DNA of 64,000 bases from Litorilinea aerophila (GTDB lineage: Bacteria > Chloroflexota > Anaerolineae > Caldilineales > Caldilineaceae). Positions 24,106 to 32,034 of the stretch are shown in pieces (within the stretch, counting starts at the first letter, position 1; each line of letters opens with the position of its first letter). The stretch lies in contig NZ_VIGC02000001.1 in NCBI RefSeq assembly GCF_006569185.2, forward strand, positions 62,001-126,000. The letters run 5' to 3'. The position numbers and the translations under genes are program-made. The notes below the pieces were generated by a model, which saw nothing but the letters and a program-made list of their open reading frames with translations, did not search any database and had not been told where the DNA came from.

Positions 24106-25950
24106 ATGTCTTTCGAAGAAATTCTTGCCGACTGTCTGGAAGCCATTGAGCGGGGCGAGACGGTTGAAGCATGTCTGGCGCAGTACCCACAGCAGGCGGC
24201 CGAACTGGCCCCCCTGCTTCGCCTGGCCGTGGAATTACGTGACATGCCTCCTCCGTCCCTCTCCGACGTCGCCTTTCAACGGGGGCGCCAACAGCTCCTG
24301 GAGGCAGCCCACGCCCGCCAGGTAGCCGGCCACCACAACGCCGAACTTCTCCCAGAGGCGCTGCTGGCACCGGCGACGCCGGCTCCGGTACTTGGAAAGT
24401 CCCAGGACCTGGGGTCCAACGGCCGCCGAGCCCGACGCGCCACGAGCCGATGGCCCCGCTGGTGCCTGCCCCTGGTGGCCGCCAGCCTGATCTTGGGCCT
24501 CCTCTTCCTGGCCAGCCAGGCCAACGCCAGCCTGCCGGGAAGTTCCCTCTATGGCCTCAAATTACAGGTGGAAGCAGCCCAGGGCCTCTTGATGGCCGCT
24601 GCCGGCGAAGAAGCCGCCTGGCACATGGTCCTGGCCAACCGCCGCCTGCAGGAAGCCCTGACCCTCCAACGCCAGGCACGGCCCATCCCGGCTACACTGC
24701 TGCGGGAGATGGAACGAGAAGCCCAGGCCGCCCTGGATGCCGCGGCATCCCTGCCTCAGGCTGAACGTCATCGGCTGCTGGCTGCATGGCAGGAAAACCT
24801 CCTGGCCTTCCGGACCCGGTTTGACCCTACCCAGGAGACGGCCGCCCCCCTGGCCCAGGCCGTGAATGACCTGATGGCCACCGTGGACGGCATCCTGGCG
24901 CCGACGGCCGTGGCAGCCCTGCCCCCCACGGCGACCCCTGGCCCGACGCCTACCGAGCCCTTCACCGGGTTGCCGGGCATGGCTCCCGGCCAGCAGGAAT
25001 CCCCAGGGAGCACGCCGGCAGTCCCCCGTCCCACGCCCACCGCCACCTCCCTGCTGCCCGCGGACGCGCCTTCGCTCGTCGGGCCCACCCAACCGGTCTC
25101 CACGCTCCGGCCCACCCAGCGTGGAGCCACGGCCACACCCACCCCGGTCATCGCCCAGGCGATGCCCCCACCCCCCACAGCGACGCCTCGACCGCCCAGC
25201 GCCGTCGAGCCCGATGCCGCCTCAGACACGCCGTCCAGCCTGCCAGAGCCCACGGCCAGCCATACGCCCACCTGGACGCCCCGCCCTGCCCAGGGGGAAC
25301 CGGCTAGCCCCCCGGCCTCGCCCACGACACCCACCAGGGGCCCCGTGGAAACGGCAGAATCGGTGGCCGAGCAGGCCACAGCGGCCCCTGCCGCCCCTGG
25401 GGGAAGCGCGCCCCTGACGGCGCCGACCGTTCAGGGTGAAGGCACGCCAGAGGCCCGCCCCGACACGGAAGACCTGGAAGATGACACCGTGGTGGAACAG
25501 ATGCCGGTGGTGGCAACCGATACGCCCATCACTTCGGCGCCGCCCATCGCCCTGCCGGGTGTGCCGGAAGTGGTCCTCACCCTGGTGACGCCGGAAGTGC
25601 CGGCCTTGCCCACCCTGACGCCCACAGCTACCCTGACGCCAACCGTCACCGGAACAGCCACGGCCACCGCGACGGAAACAGCGACGGAGACAGCCACGGT
25701 TCCGGCGACCGCTACAGCCACTGCCACGGCAACGCCCATGCCACCCACGGCGACAGCCACGGCTACGGCTACGGCGACGGCGACGGCCACGCCAACCTGG
25801 ACACCCACGGCCACGGCGACGCCAGAACCGGCAACGCCGACACCCCCGGGCATCGCCACTGGCTCGCCTCCAGCGCCACCACTCGTCGCACCCACTCCTA
25901 GCCCTATCCCCGGCGGGTTTCCCCCGGACGGAGGCGGGGATGCCTGGTAA
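24106..25950 (+). CDS. DUF5667-type membrane protein with long Thr/Pro/Ala tail, probable anti-sigma factor
   Basis: 614 aa. The N-terminal about 75 residues are cytoplasmic and acidic ('FEEILADCLEAIERGETVEACLAQYPQQAAEL', split by the family pattern). One membrane helix lies at about 120-142. An extracytoplasmic helical domain follows to about 230 ('SSLYGLKLQVEAAQGLL'), matching DUF5667. The last about 370 residues are low complexity (Thr, Pro, Ala), ending with a run of alternating Ala-Thr codons at about 25650-25860. The layout suggests that the N-terminal part holds the sigma factor and the long tail reaches through or past the cell wall. It is separated from the sigma gene by 6 nt. Function inferred from context. 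Confidence 0.75.
   Translation: MSFEEILADCLEAIERGETVEACLAQYPQQAAELAPLLRLAVELRDMPPPSLSDVAFQRGRQQLLEAAHARQVAGHHNAELLPEALLAPATPAPVLGKSQDLGSNGRRARRATSRWPRWCLPLVAASLILGLLFLASQANASLPGSSLYGLKLQVEAAQGLLMAAAGEEAAWHMVLANRRLQEALTLQRQARPIPATLLREMEREAQAALDAAASLPQAERHRLLAAWQENLLAFRTRFDPTQETAAPLAQAVNDLMATVDGILAPTAVAALPPTATPGPTPTEPFTGLPGMAPGQQESPGSTPAVPRPTPTATSLLPADAPSLVGPTQPVSTLRPTQRGATATPTPVIAQAMPPPPTATPRPPSAVEPDAASDTPSSLPEPTASHTPTWTPRPAQGEPASPPASPTTPTRGPVETAESVAEQATAAPAAPGGSAPLTAPTVQGEGTPEARPDTEDLEDDTVVEQMPVVATDTPITSAPPIALPGVPEVVLTLVTPEVPALPTLTPTATLTPTVTGTATATATETATETATVPATATATATATPMPPTATATATATATATATPTWTPTATATPEPATPTPPGIATGSPPAPPLVAPTPSPIPGGFPPDGGGDAW
25612..25860 (+). repeat. Coding low-complexity Thr/Ala repeat
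   Basis: Degenerate tandem 6-bp units (ACGGCN/GCNACG type) encode alternating Thr-Ala with Pro and Glu breaks, inside the anti-sigma-like protein. The frame is intact throughout. Such a tract is prone to length variation between strains. Confidence 0.75.
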
Positions 25951-25970
25951 ATTGGGGTAAAAGTTCGGGC

Positions 25971-25998
25971 GGAGTTGGCATCTGACGATGCCGACTCC
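25971..25998. terminator. Hairpin between convergent genes
   Basis: A 12-bp stem GGAGTTGGCATC/GATGCCGACTCC with one G-T pair and a 4-nt loop lies between the anti-sigma-like gene and dcd, which converge. It could serve both strands. No T tract. Confidence 0.5.
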
Positions 25999-26051
25999 GC
26001 GTCGAAATCGTGAATGGCTGAACGGAATTCACGCCCGGCTGGACCAGGCGC

Positions 26052-26621
26052 CTATCGGGGTCCCTTCAGGCGCGGCAAAGTGATGCCCACCTGCCCCTGG
26101 TACTTCCCCTTGCGATCGGCATAGGAGATCTCAGGCGGCTCGCCTTCAAAGAAGATCACCTGGGCGATGCCTTCGTTGGCGTAGATTTTGGCCGGCAGGG
26201 GCGTGGTATTGGAAATTTCGATGGTGACATAGCCTTCCCACTCGGGCTCGAATGGGGTCACGTTCACGATGATGCCACAGCGGGCATAGGTGGACTTGCC
26301 CAGGCAGATGGTGAGCACGTTGCGGGGGATGCGGAAGTATTCCACCGTGCGGGCCAGGGCAAAGCTATTGGGCGGAATGATGCAGACGTCCCCGCGATAG
26401 GGGACCATAGCGCTTTCGTCGATGGCCTTGGGATCGACGACCGTCAACTGGCCTGTGGTGGGCGTGAAGATGCGAAACTCGTCCGCAACCCGGATGTCAT
26501 ACCCGAAGCTGCTCAGGCCGTAGGAAATGGTCCCCTCGCTGACCTGACGGTCCACAAAGGGTTCGATCATCCGGTGTTCCAGCGCCATGCGGCGAATCCA
26601 ATGATCCGGTTTGATGGACAT
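26052..26621 (-). CDS. dcd: dCTP deaminase
   Basis: 189 aa. Deaminates dCTP to dUTP for thymidylate synthesis. Family motifs: '[18 protein letters not shown]', 'GLSSxGYD' start, '[35 protein letters not shown]' (split) and '[23 protein letters not shown]' with the catalytic Glu. '[13 protein letters not shown]' closes the C-terminus. Length and order are canonical. The enzyme may be the monofunctional form; a bifunctional deaminase/dUTPase cannot be excluded by eye. No clear ribosome-binding site upstream of the ATG. Confidence 0.96.
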   Translation of the reverse strand: MSIKPDHWIRRMALEHRMIEPFVDRQVSEGTISYGLSSFGYDIRVADEFRIFTPTTGQLTVVDPKAIDESAMVPYRGDVCIIPPNSFALARTVEYFRIPRNVLTICLGKSTYARCGIIVNVTPFEPEWEGYVTIEISNTTPLPAKIYANEGIAQVIFFEGEPPEISYADRKGKYQGQVGITLPRLKGPR

Positions 26622-26666
26622 TTCTGTTTTCCGTAGATTTTTCCTGTTTTGGATCTACCCGGAGGG

Positions 26667-27551
26667 TCACGACGATTGAGAAGAGAGGGCCGTACCAAGG
26701 GCTCTCCGCCTGCGCGCCATCTGCCAGAGGAGACCCCGCCGGGGTGCGAAGGTGAAGGCCAGGAGGAAAATAGCCGTGGCCACCAGCACCATGGCCGGCC
26801 CGGAAGCCACGTTGACGTAGTAGCTCAGGTAGAGGCCCGTGACGTTGGAAAAGGCCCCAATGAGGGCAGCTACCGCCATCATGGAGGGCAGGCGGCGGGT
26901 GAGGAGCTGGGCCGCGGCCGCCGGCGTCACCAGCATGGCCAGCACCAGGGCCACCCCCACCGTCTGCAAAGAGACCACGATGGTGACCGCGATCAGGACC
27001 AGCATGAGATAGCGCAGGAATGTGGCGGGCAGCCGCAAGACCACGGCCAGGGTGGGGTCGAAGGCCAGCACCAAAATTTCTTTGTATAGGGCAAAGACGA
27101 TCAACAACACCAGAGCGCCCAGGCCAAAGGTGAACCAGAGGTCCGTAGGTGAAACGCCCAACACATCCCCGAAGAGAATGTGGGCCAGGTCCACCGCGTA
27201 GCTACGCACAGTGCTAAGCAGGGCTACCCCCAGGGCAAAACTGCCCGCAAAGATGATGCCGATGGCCGTATCCTCCCGGATCTGCCCCCGGTGGCTCAGC
27301 GCCCCAATGCCCACCGCCGTGATCACACCGAAGACCAGGGCCCCCAGGGCCAGGGGCCAGCCGGCCAGGTAGGCGATGACCACGCCCGGCAGGATGGCAT
27401 GGGCCAGGGCGTCTCCGAAAAAGGCCATCCCCTGCAAGATCACGTAGGTGCCCAGCACCGAACAGAGAACACCCACCATGAGCGCTGCCAGCAGGCCGCG
27501 CCACATGAAACCATACGCCAGGGGATCCAGGATCCAGTCCAGCCAACCCAT
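26667..27551 (-). CDS. Metal ABC transporter permease, ZnuB/MntB family
   Basis: 294 aa from the ATG at 27551. The start is fixed by GGAGGGA about 5 nt upstream and by the TGATG overlap with the ATPase stop. About eight membrane helices. 'GDALAHAILPGVVIAYLAG' is the ABC-3 signature helix pair, and 'SHRGQIREDTAIGIIFAGSFALG' follows. Carries Zn2+, Mn2+ or Fe2+ in this family; the metal cannot be told from the permease. The solute-binding protein (ZnuA/MntA type) is not in the window. Confidence 0.92.
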   Translation of the reverse strand: MGWLDWILDPLAYGFMWRGLLAALMVGVLCSVLGTYVILQGMAFFGDALAHAILPGVVIAYLAGWPLALGALVFGVITAVGIGALSHRGQIREDTAIGIIFAGSFALGVALLSTVRSYAVDLAHILFGDVLGVSPTDLWFTFGLGALVLLIVFALYKEILVLAFDPTLAVVLRLPATFLRYLMLVLIAVTIVVSLQTVGVALVLAMLVTPAAAAQLLTRRLPSMMAVAALIGAFSNVTGLYLSYYVNVASGPAMVLVATAIFLLAFTFAPRRGLLWQMARRRRALGTALSSQSS

Positions 27552-28441
27552 CAGTCCCTCCCCGTTCGGATGGGCCATACCCGCTGAGGGCGTTCCCGGG
27601 TGCCCAGCAACTTTTCCACCGGCGGCAGTCCGCCACCACAGCAGGTATCGGCCAGTAAGAGTTCGCCGGCATGGCTGGAGACCGCATGCATCTGGCTGCC
27701 GTAGGCCTGCCCCAGCATCTCCGAGGTTAACACCTGTTCCGGCGTGCCATAGGCAATCACCCGGCGGTTGAGGAGCAAAATCTGGGGGAAAAACTGGGCC
27801 GCCTGGGTCAGATCATGGGTGGCCACCAGCATGGTGATGCCCTGCCCGTGCAGGCGCTCCAGAATCTCCAGCAGGGCCTCCTGGCTGGGCAGGTCCAACC
27901 CGGTGAACGGCTCGTCCAGGAGCAGAAGCTCTGCCTCCTGGGCCAGGGCCCGGGCCAGGAAGACCCGCTGCTGCTGGCCGCCGGAGAGCTCGCCGATCTG
28001 GCGATGGGCCAGGTGGGCCATGTCGACCTGTTCCAGGGCGCTGGCCACTGCCTCTCGGTCCCGGCGCCCGGGCCGACGCAGGAGCCCAATCCGGCCCACC
28101 CGTCCCATCATCACCACATCGGCCACGGTGACGGGGAAACGCCAGTCGATGCGGTTGCGCTGGGGTACATAGCCCACGTTGAGGCGTCCATTGGGCCCGC
28201 TGCCGTGCATCACCACCTGGCCCTGGGCCGGCTTCAAAATACCGGCGATCACGTTGAAGAGGGTGCTCTTGCCGGCGCCGTTGGGCCCGACAATCGCCAC
28301 CCGATCCCCGCGCCGCACCTGAAAGGTCACATCTTCCAGGGCCAACACCCCATCATAGTGGGCGCTCACCCCGATCAGTTCCAACAAGAGAGGCGCCTGG
28401 TCCTGCGGGAGCCAGGTAGACTGTTCCGCCACGCCGTTCAT
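27551..28441 (-). CDS. Metal ABC transporter ATPase, ZnuC/MntB type
   Basis: 296 aa from the ATG at 28441, with AGGAT upstream. The frame is open to 28483 but those codons lie in repeat copy 2. Walker A 'GPNGAGKST', Q-loop 'VPQRNRIDWRFPVTVADVV', signature 'LSGGQQQR', Walker B 'LLLLDEP' and His switch 'ATHDL'. The Q-loop wording is typical of Zn/Mn importers. The C-terminus holds 'DTCCGGG', possibly metal sensing. Shares one nucleotide with the permease start. The predicted transcript starts near 28712, giving a long leader that contains two repeat copies. Confidence 0.93.
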   Translation of the reverse strand: MNGVAEQSTWLPQDQAPLLLELIGVSAHYDGVLALEDVTFQVRRGDRVAIVGPNGAGKSTLFNVIAGILKPAQGQVVMHGSGPNGRLNVGYVPQRNRIDWRFPVTVADVVMMGRVGRIGLLRRPGRRDREAVASALEQVDMAHLAHRQIGELSGGQQQRVFLARALAQEAELLLLDEPFTGLDLPSQEALLEILERLHGQGITMLVATHDLTQAAQFFPQILLLNRRVIAYGTPEQVLTSEMLGQAYGSQMHAVSSHAGELLLADTCCGGGLPPVEKLLGTRERPQRVWPIRTGRD

Positions 28442-28461
28442 GTTCTGATCCTTTACACTCG

Positions 28462-28556
28462 TATAGTCTGGCGTAAATACCACGACAGAAATTCCGGGTG
28501 CCCTCTGGGCGCACGACCTCTAGTGGGAACCCTCGGCGAATTTCTGTCGGGATTTA
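28462..28556 (-). repeat. Palindromic repeat element, copy 2 (95 nt)
   Basis: It reads TATAGTCTGGCGTAAATACC at the left and CGAATTTCTGTCGGGATTTA at the right on the plus strand. The arms GACAGAAATTC and GAATTTCTGTC pair. It is flanked by CTCG and CTAG and lies directly next to copy 3, in the predicted leader of the metal-transporter mRNA. Sense relative to the gene at 28441 (minus). Confidence 0.85.
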
Positions 28557-28560
28557 CTAG

Positions 28561-28655
28561 TACAGTCTGGCGTCAATACCACGACAGAAATTCCGGGTGC
28601 CCTCTGGGCGCGCGACCTCTGGGGGATACGAGCGGCAAATTTCTGCCGGGATTTA
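28561..28655 (-). repeat. Palindromic repeat element, copy 3 (95 nt)
   Basis: It begins TACAGTCTGGCGTCAATACC and ends GGCAAATTTCTGCCGGGATTTA (last 8 nt GGGATTTA). It is joined head-to-tail to copy 2 through a single shared CTAG (28557-28560), with CCAG on the right. Same orientation and length as copy 2, about 85% identical by eye. Confidence 0.85.
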
Positions 28656-28718
28656 CCAGGCCTGTCTCCGTCCAGGCCAGTTCGATGGAGCCGCCGAACG
28701 CCTGGGCCATGATGGTTC

Positions 28719-28746
28719 ATTGTACCACAGGGACGGCCGGCGCCAA
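28719..28746 (-). promoter_or_regulatory. Predicted promoter of the metal ABC transporter operon
   Basis: Minus-strand TTGGCG (complement of 28741-28746), a 16-nt spacer and TACAAT (complement of 28719-28724). The transcript would start near 28712 and run through repeat copies 3 and 2 before the ATG at 28441. Confidence 0.5.
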
Positions 28747-28753
28747 GTTCAGT

Positions 28754-28770
28754 TTGAGATCAGATCTCAA
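28754..28770. promoter_or_regulatory. Operator-like palindrome
   Basis: TTGAGAT-CAG-ATCTCAA is a perfect 7-bp inverted repeat with a 3-nt centre, AT-rich in a GC-rich region. It sits just upstream of the -35 of the minus-strand promoter and about 100 nt upstream of the plus-strand promoter. The binding protein is unknown. Confidence 0.5.
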
Positions 28771-28872
28771 TAAACATGGCGCACCAGGTGGGTGCAGCAA
28801 GCAGCCCCCCGACAGCATCCTTCAATGGGCGAATGCTGGCCATCCCAAACGATTACCCCTCCCCTGGCTAAC

Positions 28873-28901
28873 TTGAGGGCGCTTCCCCATCGATGTATAC
28901 T
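28873..28901 (+). promoter_or_regulatory. Promoter of the isomerase-oxidoreductase operon
   Basis: TTGAGG (28873-28878), a 17-nt spacer and TATACT (28896-28901). Leader about 155 nt to the ATG at 29062. Confidence 0.6.
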
Positions 28902-29061
28902 GCAGAAGAACAACCTCAACCCTTCACCCTCCCCGCCGATTCAGCACATCCGGCCGCCGCCCACAGGGGACCCCGGGCGTCGCAGCCCATGGGATGGCTG
29001 GAGCGGCCGCGCAGGGAAGCCAGGTCAAACCCACCCAGAGCAGAAAAGGATGGATAGGCCC

Positions 29062-29940
29062 ATGAAAAATGTACTCATCGGATGTGGCCAGATCACCTGG
29101 AGAAATGTGCCCGAAGCACAGGTGCTGGCTGAAATTGCCCAGGCCGGTTATGCCGGAGCACCGGCCGGCCCCCACGGCGGCCGATCGGCCCAGGAAGCCC
29201 TGGAAGAATTCTCCCGACACGGGCTGAAGCCGGCGCCGGGCTACCTGGGCGCCGACTTCTGGAACAAGGAGGAAGAAGCCCAGATCCTGGAGCGGGCCAG
29301 GGCGTACGCCCGGTTTGCCCAGGCAGTGGGCTGTACCGAACTGTACGTAGCGCCGGGCGGATTCAACAGCTACGTCACCCGCCGGGGCCTGACCCGCATG
29401 CAGGTCGCGGGGCATGTCCGCCCGGAGGATGCCATGACCGACGCCGAGTATGAGCAATTTGCCCAGGTGCTTAACCAGGTGGGCGAGATCACCCTGAACG
29501 AGGGAGTCTACAGCTGCTTTCACAACCACGTGGGCAGCGTCATCGAGACCCGGGAAGAGATCGACCGCCTCCTGTCCATGGTGGATCCCAACCTGATCTT
29601 CCTGGGGCCGGACACGGGACACCTGGCGTGGGGCGGCGCGGATGTGGTGGCCTTCTGCCGGGACTACGCCGACCGCATCAAAACCATGCACATCAAAGAC
29701 ATCAATCCCCACGTCCTGGAAGAGGGACGACGCCAGGAGTGGGATTACATGACCTTTGTGCAACATGGCATCTTCACCGAGCTGGGACAGGGCTTTGTGG
29801 ACTTCCCCGCCGTATTCCAAATCCTGGAAGAGGCCGGCTTCCAGGGCTGGCTGATCGTGGAAACCGACGTCACCCAGCTCCCCACGCCCCTGGAGAGCGC
29901 CCAGGTCAGCCGGGCCTACCTGCGCAGCCTGGGGCTGTGA
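29062..29940 (+). CDS. Sugar phosphate isomerase/epimerase-family TIM barrel (IolE-like)
   Basis: 292 aa. Xylose isomerase-like TIM barrel of the IolE/MocC group. Visible are 'CGQITWRN', 'AQAGYAGAPAGP', 'CFHNHVGSVIETREEIDRLL' with metal-binding His, 'LGPDTGHLAWGGADVV' with Asp/His, 'TMHIKDINP' and 'LIVETDVT' with the last metal Glu. The activity is probably dehydration or epimerisation of an inositol or keto-sugar. Start ATG 29062; an in-frame ATG at 29050 has a poorer spacing to AAAGGA. The Gfo/Idh/MocA oxidoreductase gene follows on the same strand, a usual partner in inositol or sugar-acid catabolism. Confidence 0.8.
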   Translation: MKNVLIGCGQITWRNVPEAQVLAEIAQAGYAGAPAGPHGGRSAQEALEEFSRHGLKPAPGYLGADFWNKEEEAQILERARAYARFAQAVGCTELYVAPGGFNSYVTRRGLTRMQVAGHVRPEDAMTDAEYEQFAQVLNQVGEITLNEGVYSCFHNHVGSVIETREEIDRLLSMVDPNLIFLGPDTGHLAWGGADVVAFCRDYADRIKTMHIKDINPHVLEEGRRQEWDYMTFVQHGIFTELGQGFVDFPAVFQILEEAGFQGWLIVETDVTQLPTPLESAQVSRAYLRSLGL

Positions 29941-30056
29941 CCCGGCGGGGATGCCAACGAGACCTCATCAACAAGCCCTCATCAACAAGACTTCACGCGG
30001 GCGAAGCCACGCCCTCAGGAGCTGACCCATCCCACTGTACGAATGGAGTGAAAACC

Positions 30057-31094
30057 ATGGCACTGTTTCGAGTAGGCATCATCGGCTGCGGACGTCCCTG
30101 GCGTTCCGAGGGAGCCACGGGCTTCGGCATGTCCCACGCCCATGCGCTGGGCTACAAGGCATCGCCCGACGCAGAAATCGTGGCCCTGGCCGACATTAAC
30201 CTGGAGAATGCCCGCGCCTTCCAGGAGCAACATGGCGGCGAGCGCATCTACACCGACTACCGGGAGATGCTGGAGAAAGAGGCTCTGGACATTGTCAGCA
30301 TCAGCACCTGGCCCCACCTCCACGCGGAGATGGTCATCGCGGCGGCCGAGGCCGGCGTCAAGGCCATCCACTGCGAAAAGCCCATGGCGCCCACCTACGG
30401 CGAATCCCGGCGCATGGTGGAAGTCTGCGAGCGCCATGGCGTCCAGCTCACCTTCAACCACCAGCGGCGTTTCGGCGAACCCTATCGCAAGGCCAAGGAG
30501 CTACTCAAGAGCGGCGCCATCGGCACCCTGGAGCGCATGGAGGCGACCTGCCCCAACCTGTTCGACTGGGGCACCCATTGGTTCGACATGCTTTTCTTCT
30601 ACAACGACGAAACGCCGGTGGAGTGGGTCATCGGCCAGGTGGACACCCGGGACAGCCGGGAGATCTTCGGGGTGAAGGTAGAGGGCCAGGGGCTCAGCTA
30701 CTTTAAGGCCCAGAATGGCGTCTTTGGCCAGCTCATCACCGGCCACGATACCAACGGGCTCACCAACCGCCTGGTGGGCAGCGAAGGCCTGATCGAAGTG
30801 GGACACAGCCAGGAGGTCCCCCTCCGCTACTTCAACCCGGAAAGCCGGGGCTGGCAGCCGGTGCCCGTGTCCGAAGGGCTCCACGGCCAGGAGTTCGTCC
30901 AGCGGGGCGTGCTGGATCTCATCGACGCGCTCAAGACAGGCCGGGAGCCGGAGCTGTCGGCCCGGCGAGCTCTGCGGGCCACCGAGCTCATCTTCGCCAC
31001 CTATGAATCCAGCCGCCGCCGCGGCCGGGTGGATCTCCCCCTGACCATCGACGACTCGCCGCTCCAGGCCATGCTGGCCGCCCAGCAGGCGTAG
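30057..31094 (+). CDS. Gfo/Idh/MocA-family oxidoreductase
   Basis: 345 aa. N-terminal Rossmann NAD(P) fold: 'FRVGIIGCGRPW', then 'VALADINLENARAF', 'DIVSISTWPHLHAEMVIAAAEAGVKAIHCEKPMA' (split) containing the EKP Lys of the family. The C-terminal alpha/beta substrate domain begins at about 130, with 'GTHWFDML' supplying the conserved His. GGAG lies 8-9 nt before the ATG. Second gene after the IolE-like protein (116-nt gap), ending at a strong hairpin. Probably oxidises a sugar or inositol, or acts in a 3-keto-sugar route; the substrate is unknown. Confidence 0.88.
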   Translation: MALFRVGIIGCGRPWRSEGATGFGMSHAHALGYKASPDAEIVALADINLENARAFQEQHGGERIYTDYREMLEKEALDIVSISTWPHLHAEMVIAAAEAGVKAIHCEKPMAPTYGESRRMVEVCERHGVQLTFNHQRRFGEPYRKAKELLKSGAIGTLERMEATCPNLFDWGTHWFDMLFFYNDETPVEWVIGQVDTRDSREIFGVKVEGQGLSYFKAQNGVFGQLITGHDTNGLTNRLVGSEGLIEVGHSQEVPLRYFNPESRGWQPVPVSEGLHGQEFVQRGVLDLIDALKTGREPELSARRALRATELIFATYESSRRRGRVDLPLTIDDSPLQAMLAAQQA

Positions 31095-31152
31095 GGGATC
31101 CCAGCGCGAGGGGAACCTGTCACGCGTCGTGCATCTGTCCATTTATGACCAA

Positions 31153-31186
31153 TGCAGAGAACCCGCCAGGTGGCGGGTTCTCTGCA
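31153..31186 (+). terminator. Hairpin terminator after the oxidoreductase operon
   Basis: A perfect 15-bp stem (31153-31167 with 31172-31186) and the 4-nt loop AGGT, 59 nt after the stop. No T run follows, so it may act by structure or mRNA end protection. Confidence 0.6.
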
Positions 31187-31358
31187 GACAAGACAGACAG
31201 TTTGGTATGGAGGGAGGTAAAATAGCAAGCTGGAATCTGCCCTTGTGGGCAGGGGGTCAATCTCTGACCACGCCTGTATCATAACACGGACGGCGGGGAG
31301 CGAACCTGTCAGAAACCTGTCAAAAACCCTCCGAAGCTGTCCCCCAGGAGCCATACCC

Positions 31359-32015
31359 ATGCGTTTTGCCATCTTCTCAGATCTCCACGATAACGGGCCG
31401 GCCCTCACCCGGGTCCTCCGGGATGCAGAGCGGCAACAGGCCGACGCCTGGATCTGCCTGGGCGATGTGGGCCACAACCCGGCCCTCTACCGGGAACTCC
31501 AGGGCCGCTGCAGCCGGTGCACCTTTGGCAACTGGGAGGTGAGCGGTCTGCGGCGGTTGCCGGCCGACGTGGCCACCTGGGTGCGGGATTGGCCGGCCCG
31601 CCTCCCCCTGGGCCAGGTGGTCTGTTGCCACGCCACGCCGGACATGCCCGAGGAAGCCACCACCACCGCAGCCGCTGCCCGCTACATGGCCGGCGGCGTG
31701 GGCTGGAGCCAGCTCTTCCCACGGCTGCACCGGGACGAGGAGGCCCGCTGGCGGGCCTTCGCCGCCCTGGAGGAGGGTGGCTGGTGTGCAGCCTTCCACG
31801 GCCACACCCACATCCAACAGGCCTGGATCTGGGAGCGCAATGGCCGCCAGCGGCTGCGTTCCATCGCCGGCCCGGCCGAACTGACGCTGGATGCGCAGGG
31901 ACCAACCCGCTACCTGATCGGCGTGGGCAGCGCCGGACAGCCCCAGGACGGCCCCCAGCTTCGCTACGCCCTGTACGACGACGAGAGCGGGCTGGTCCTC
32001 CTGCGCAGCCTGTAG
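31359..32015 (+). CDS. Metallophosphoesterase (YfcE/MJ0936-like)
   Basis: 218 aa from the ATG at 31359, with AGGAG 8 nt upstream. The calcineurin-like dimetal motifs are in order: 'FSDLHDNGPAL' (D-x-H), 'ICLGDVGHNP' (GD), 'TFGNWE' (GN-[HD/E] with Trp/Glu in place of the usual HE/D), 'CCHATP' and 'FHGHTH' (GH-x-H). A cytosolic phosphodiesterase or phosphatase is likely; the substrate is unknown. The third motif deviates (GNWE), as in some YfcE-like members. The next gene converges 19 nt away. Confidence 0.82.
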   Translation: MRFAIFSDLHDNGPALTRVLRDAERQQADAWICLGDVGHNPALYRELQGRCSRCTFGNWEVSGLRRLPADVATWVRDWPARLPLGQVVCCHATPDMPEEATTTAAAARYMAGGVGWSQLFPRLHRDEEARWRAFAALEEGGWCAAFHGHTHIQQAWIWERNGRQRLRSIAGPAELTLDAQGPTRYLIGVGSAGQPQDGPQLRYALYDDESGLVLLRSL

Positions 32016-32034
32016 ACAGGCGCCTGCGGGCCGG

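Larger units (their letters stand above)
28442..29061. other. Divergent region between the metal transporter and the isomerase operon
   Basis: The 620-nt gap carries tandem repeat copies 2 and 3 (28462-28655), a minus-strand promoter (28719-28746), a palindromic operator-like site (28754-28770) and a plus-strand promoter (28873-28901). No coding sequence is supported. Confidence 0.7.

Noticed and set aside
25612-25860. A non-coding microsatellite
   Set aside because: The repeat is entirely in frame inside the anti-sigma-like protein and encodes a Thr-Ala stalk.
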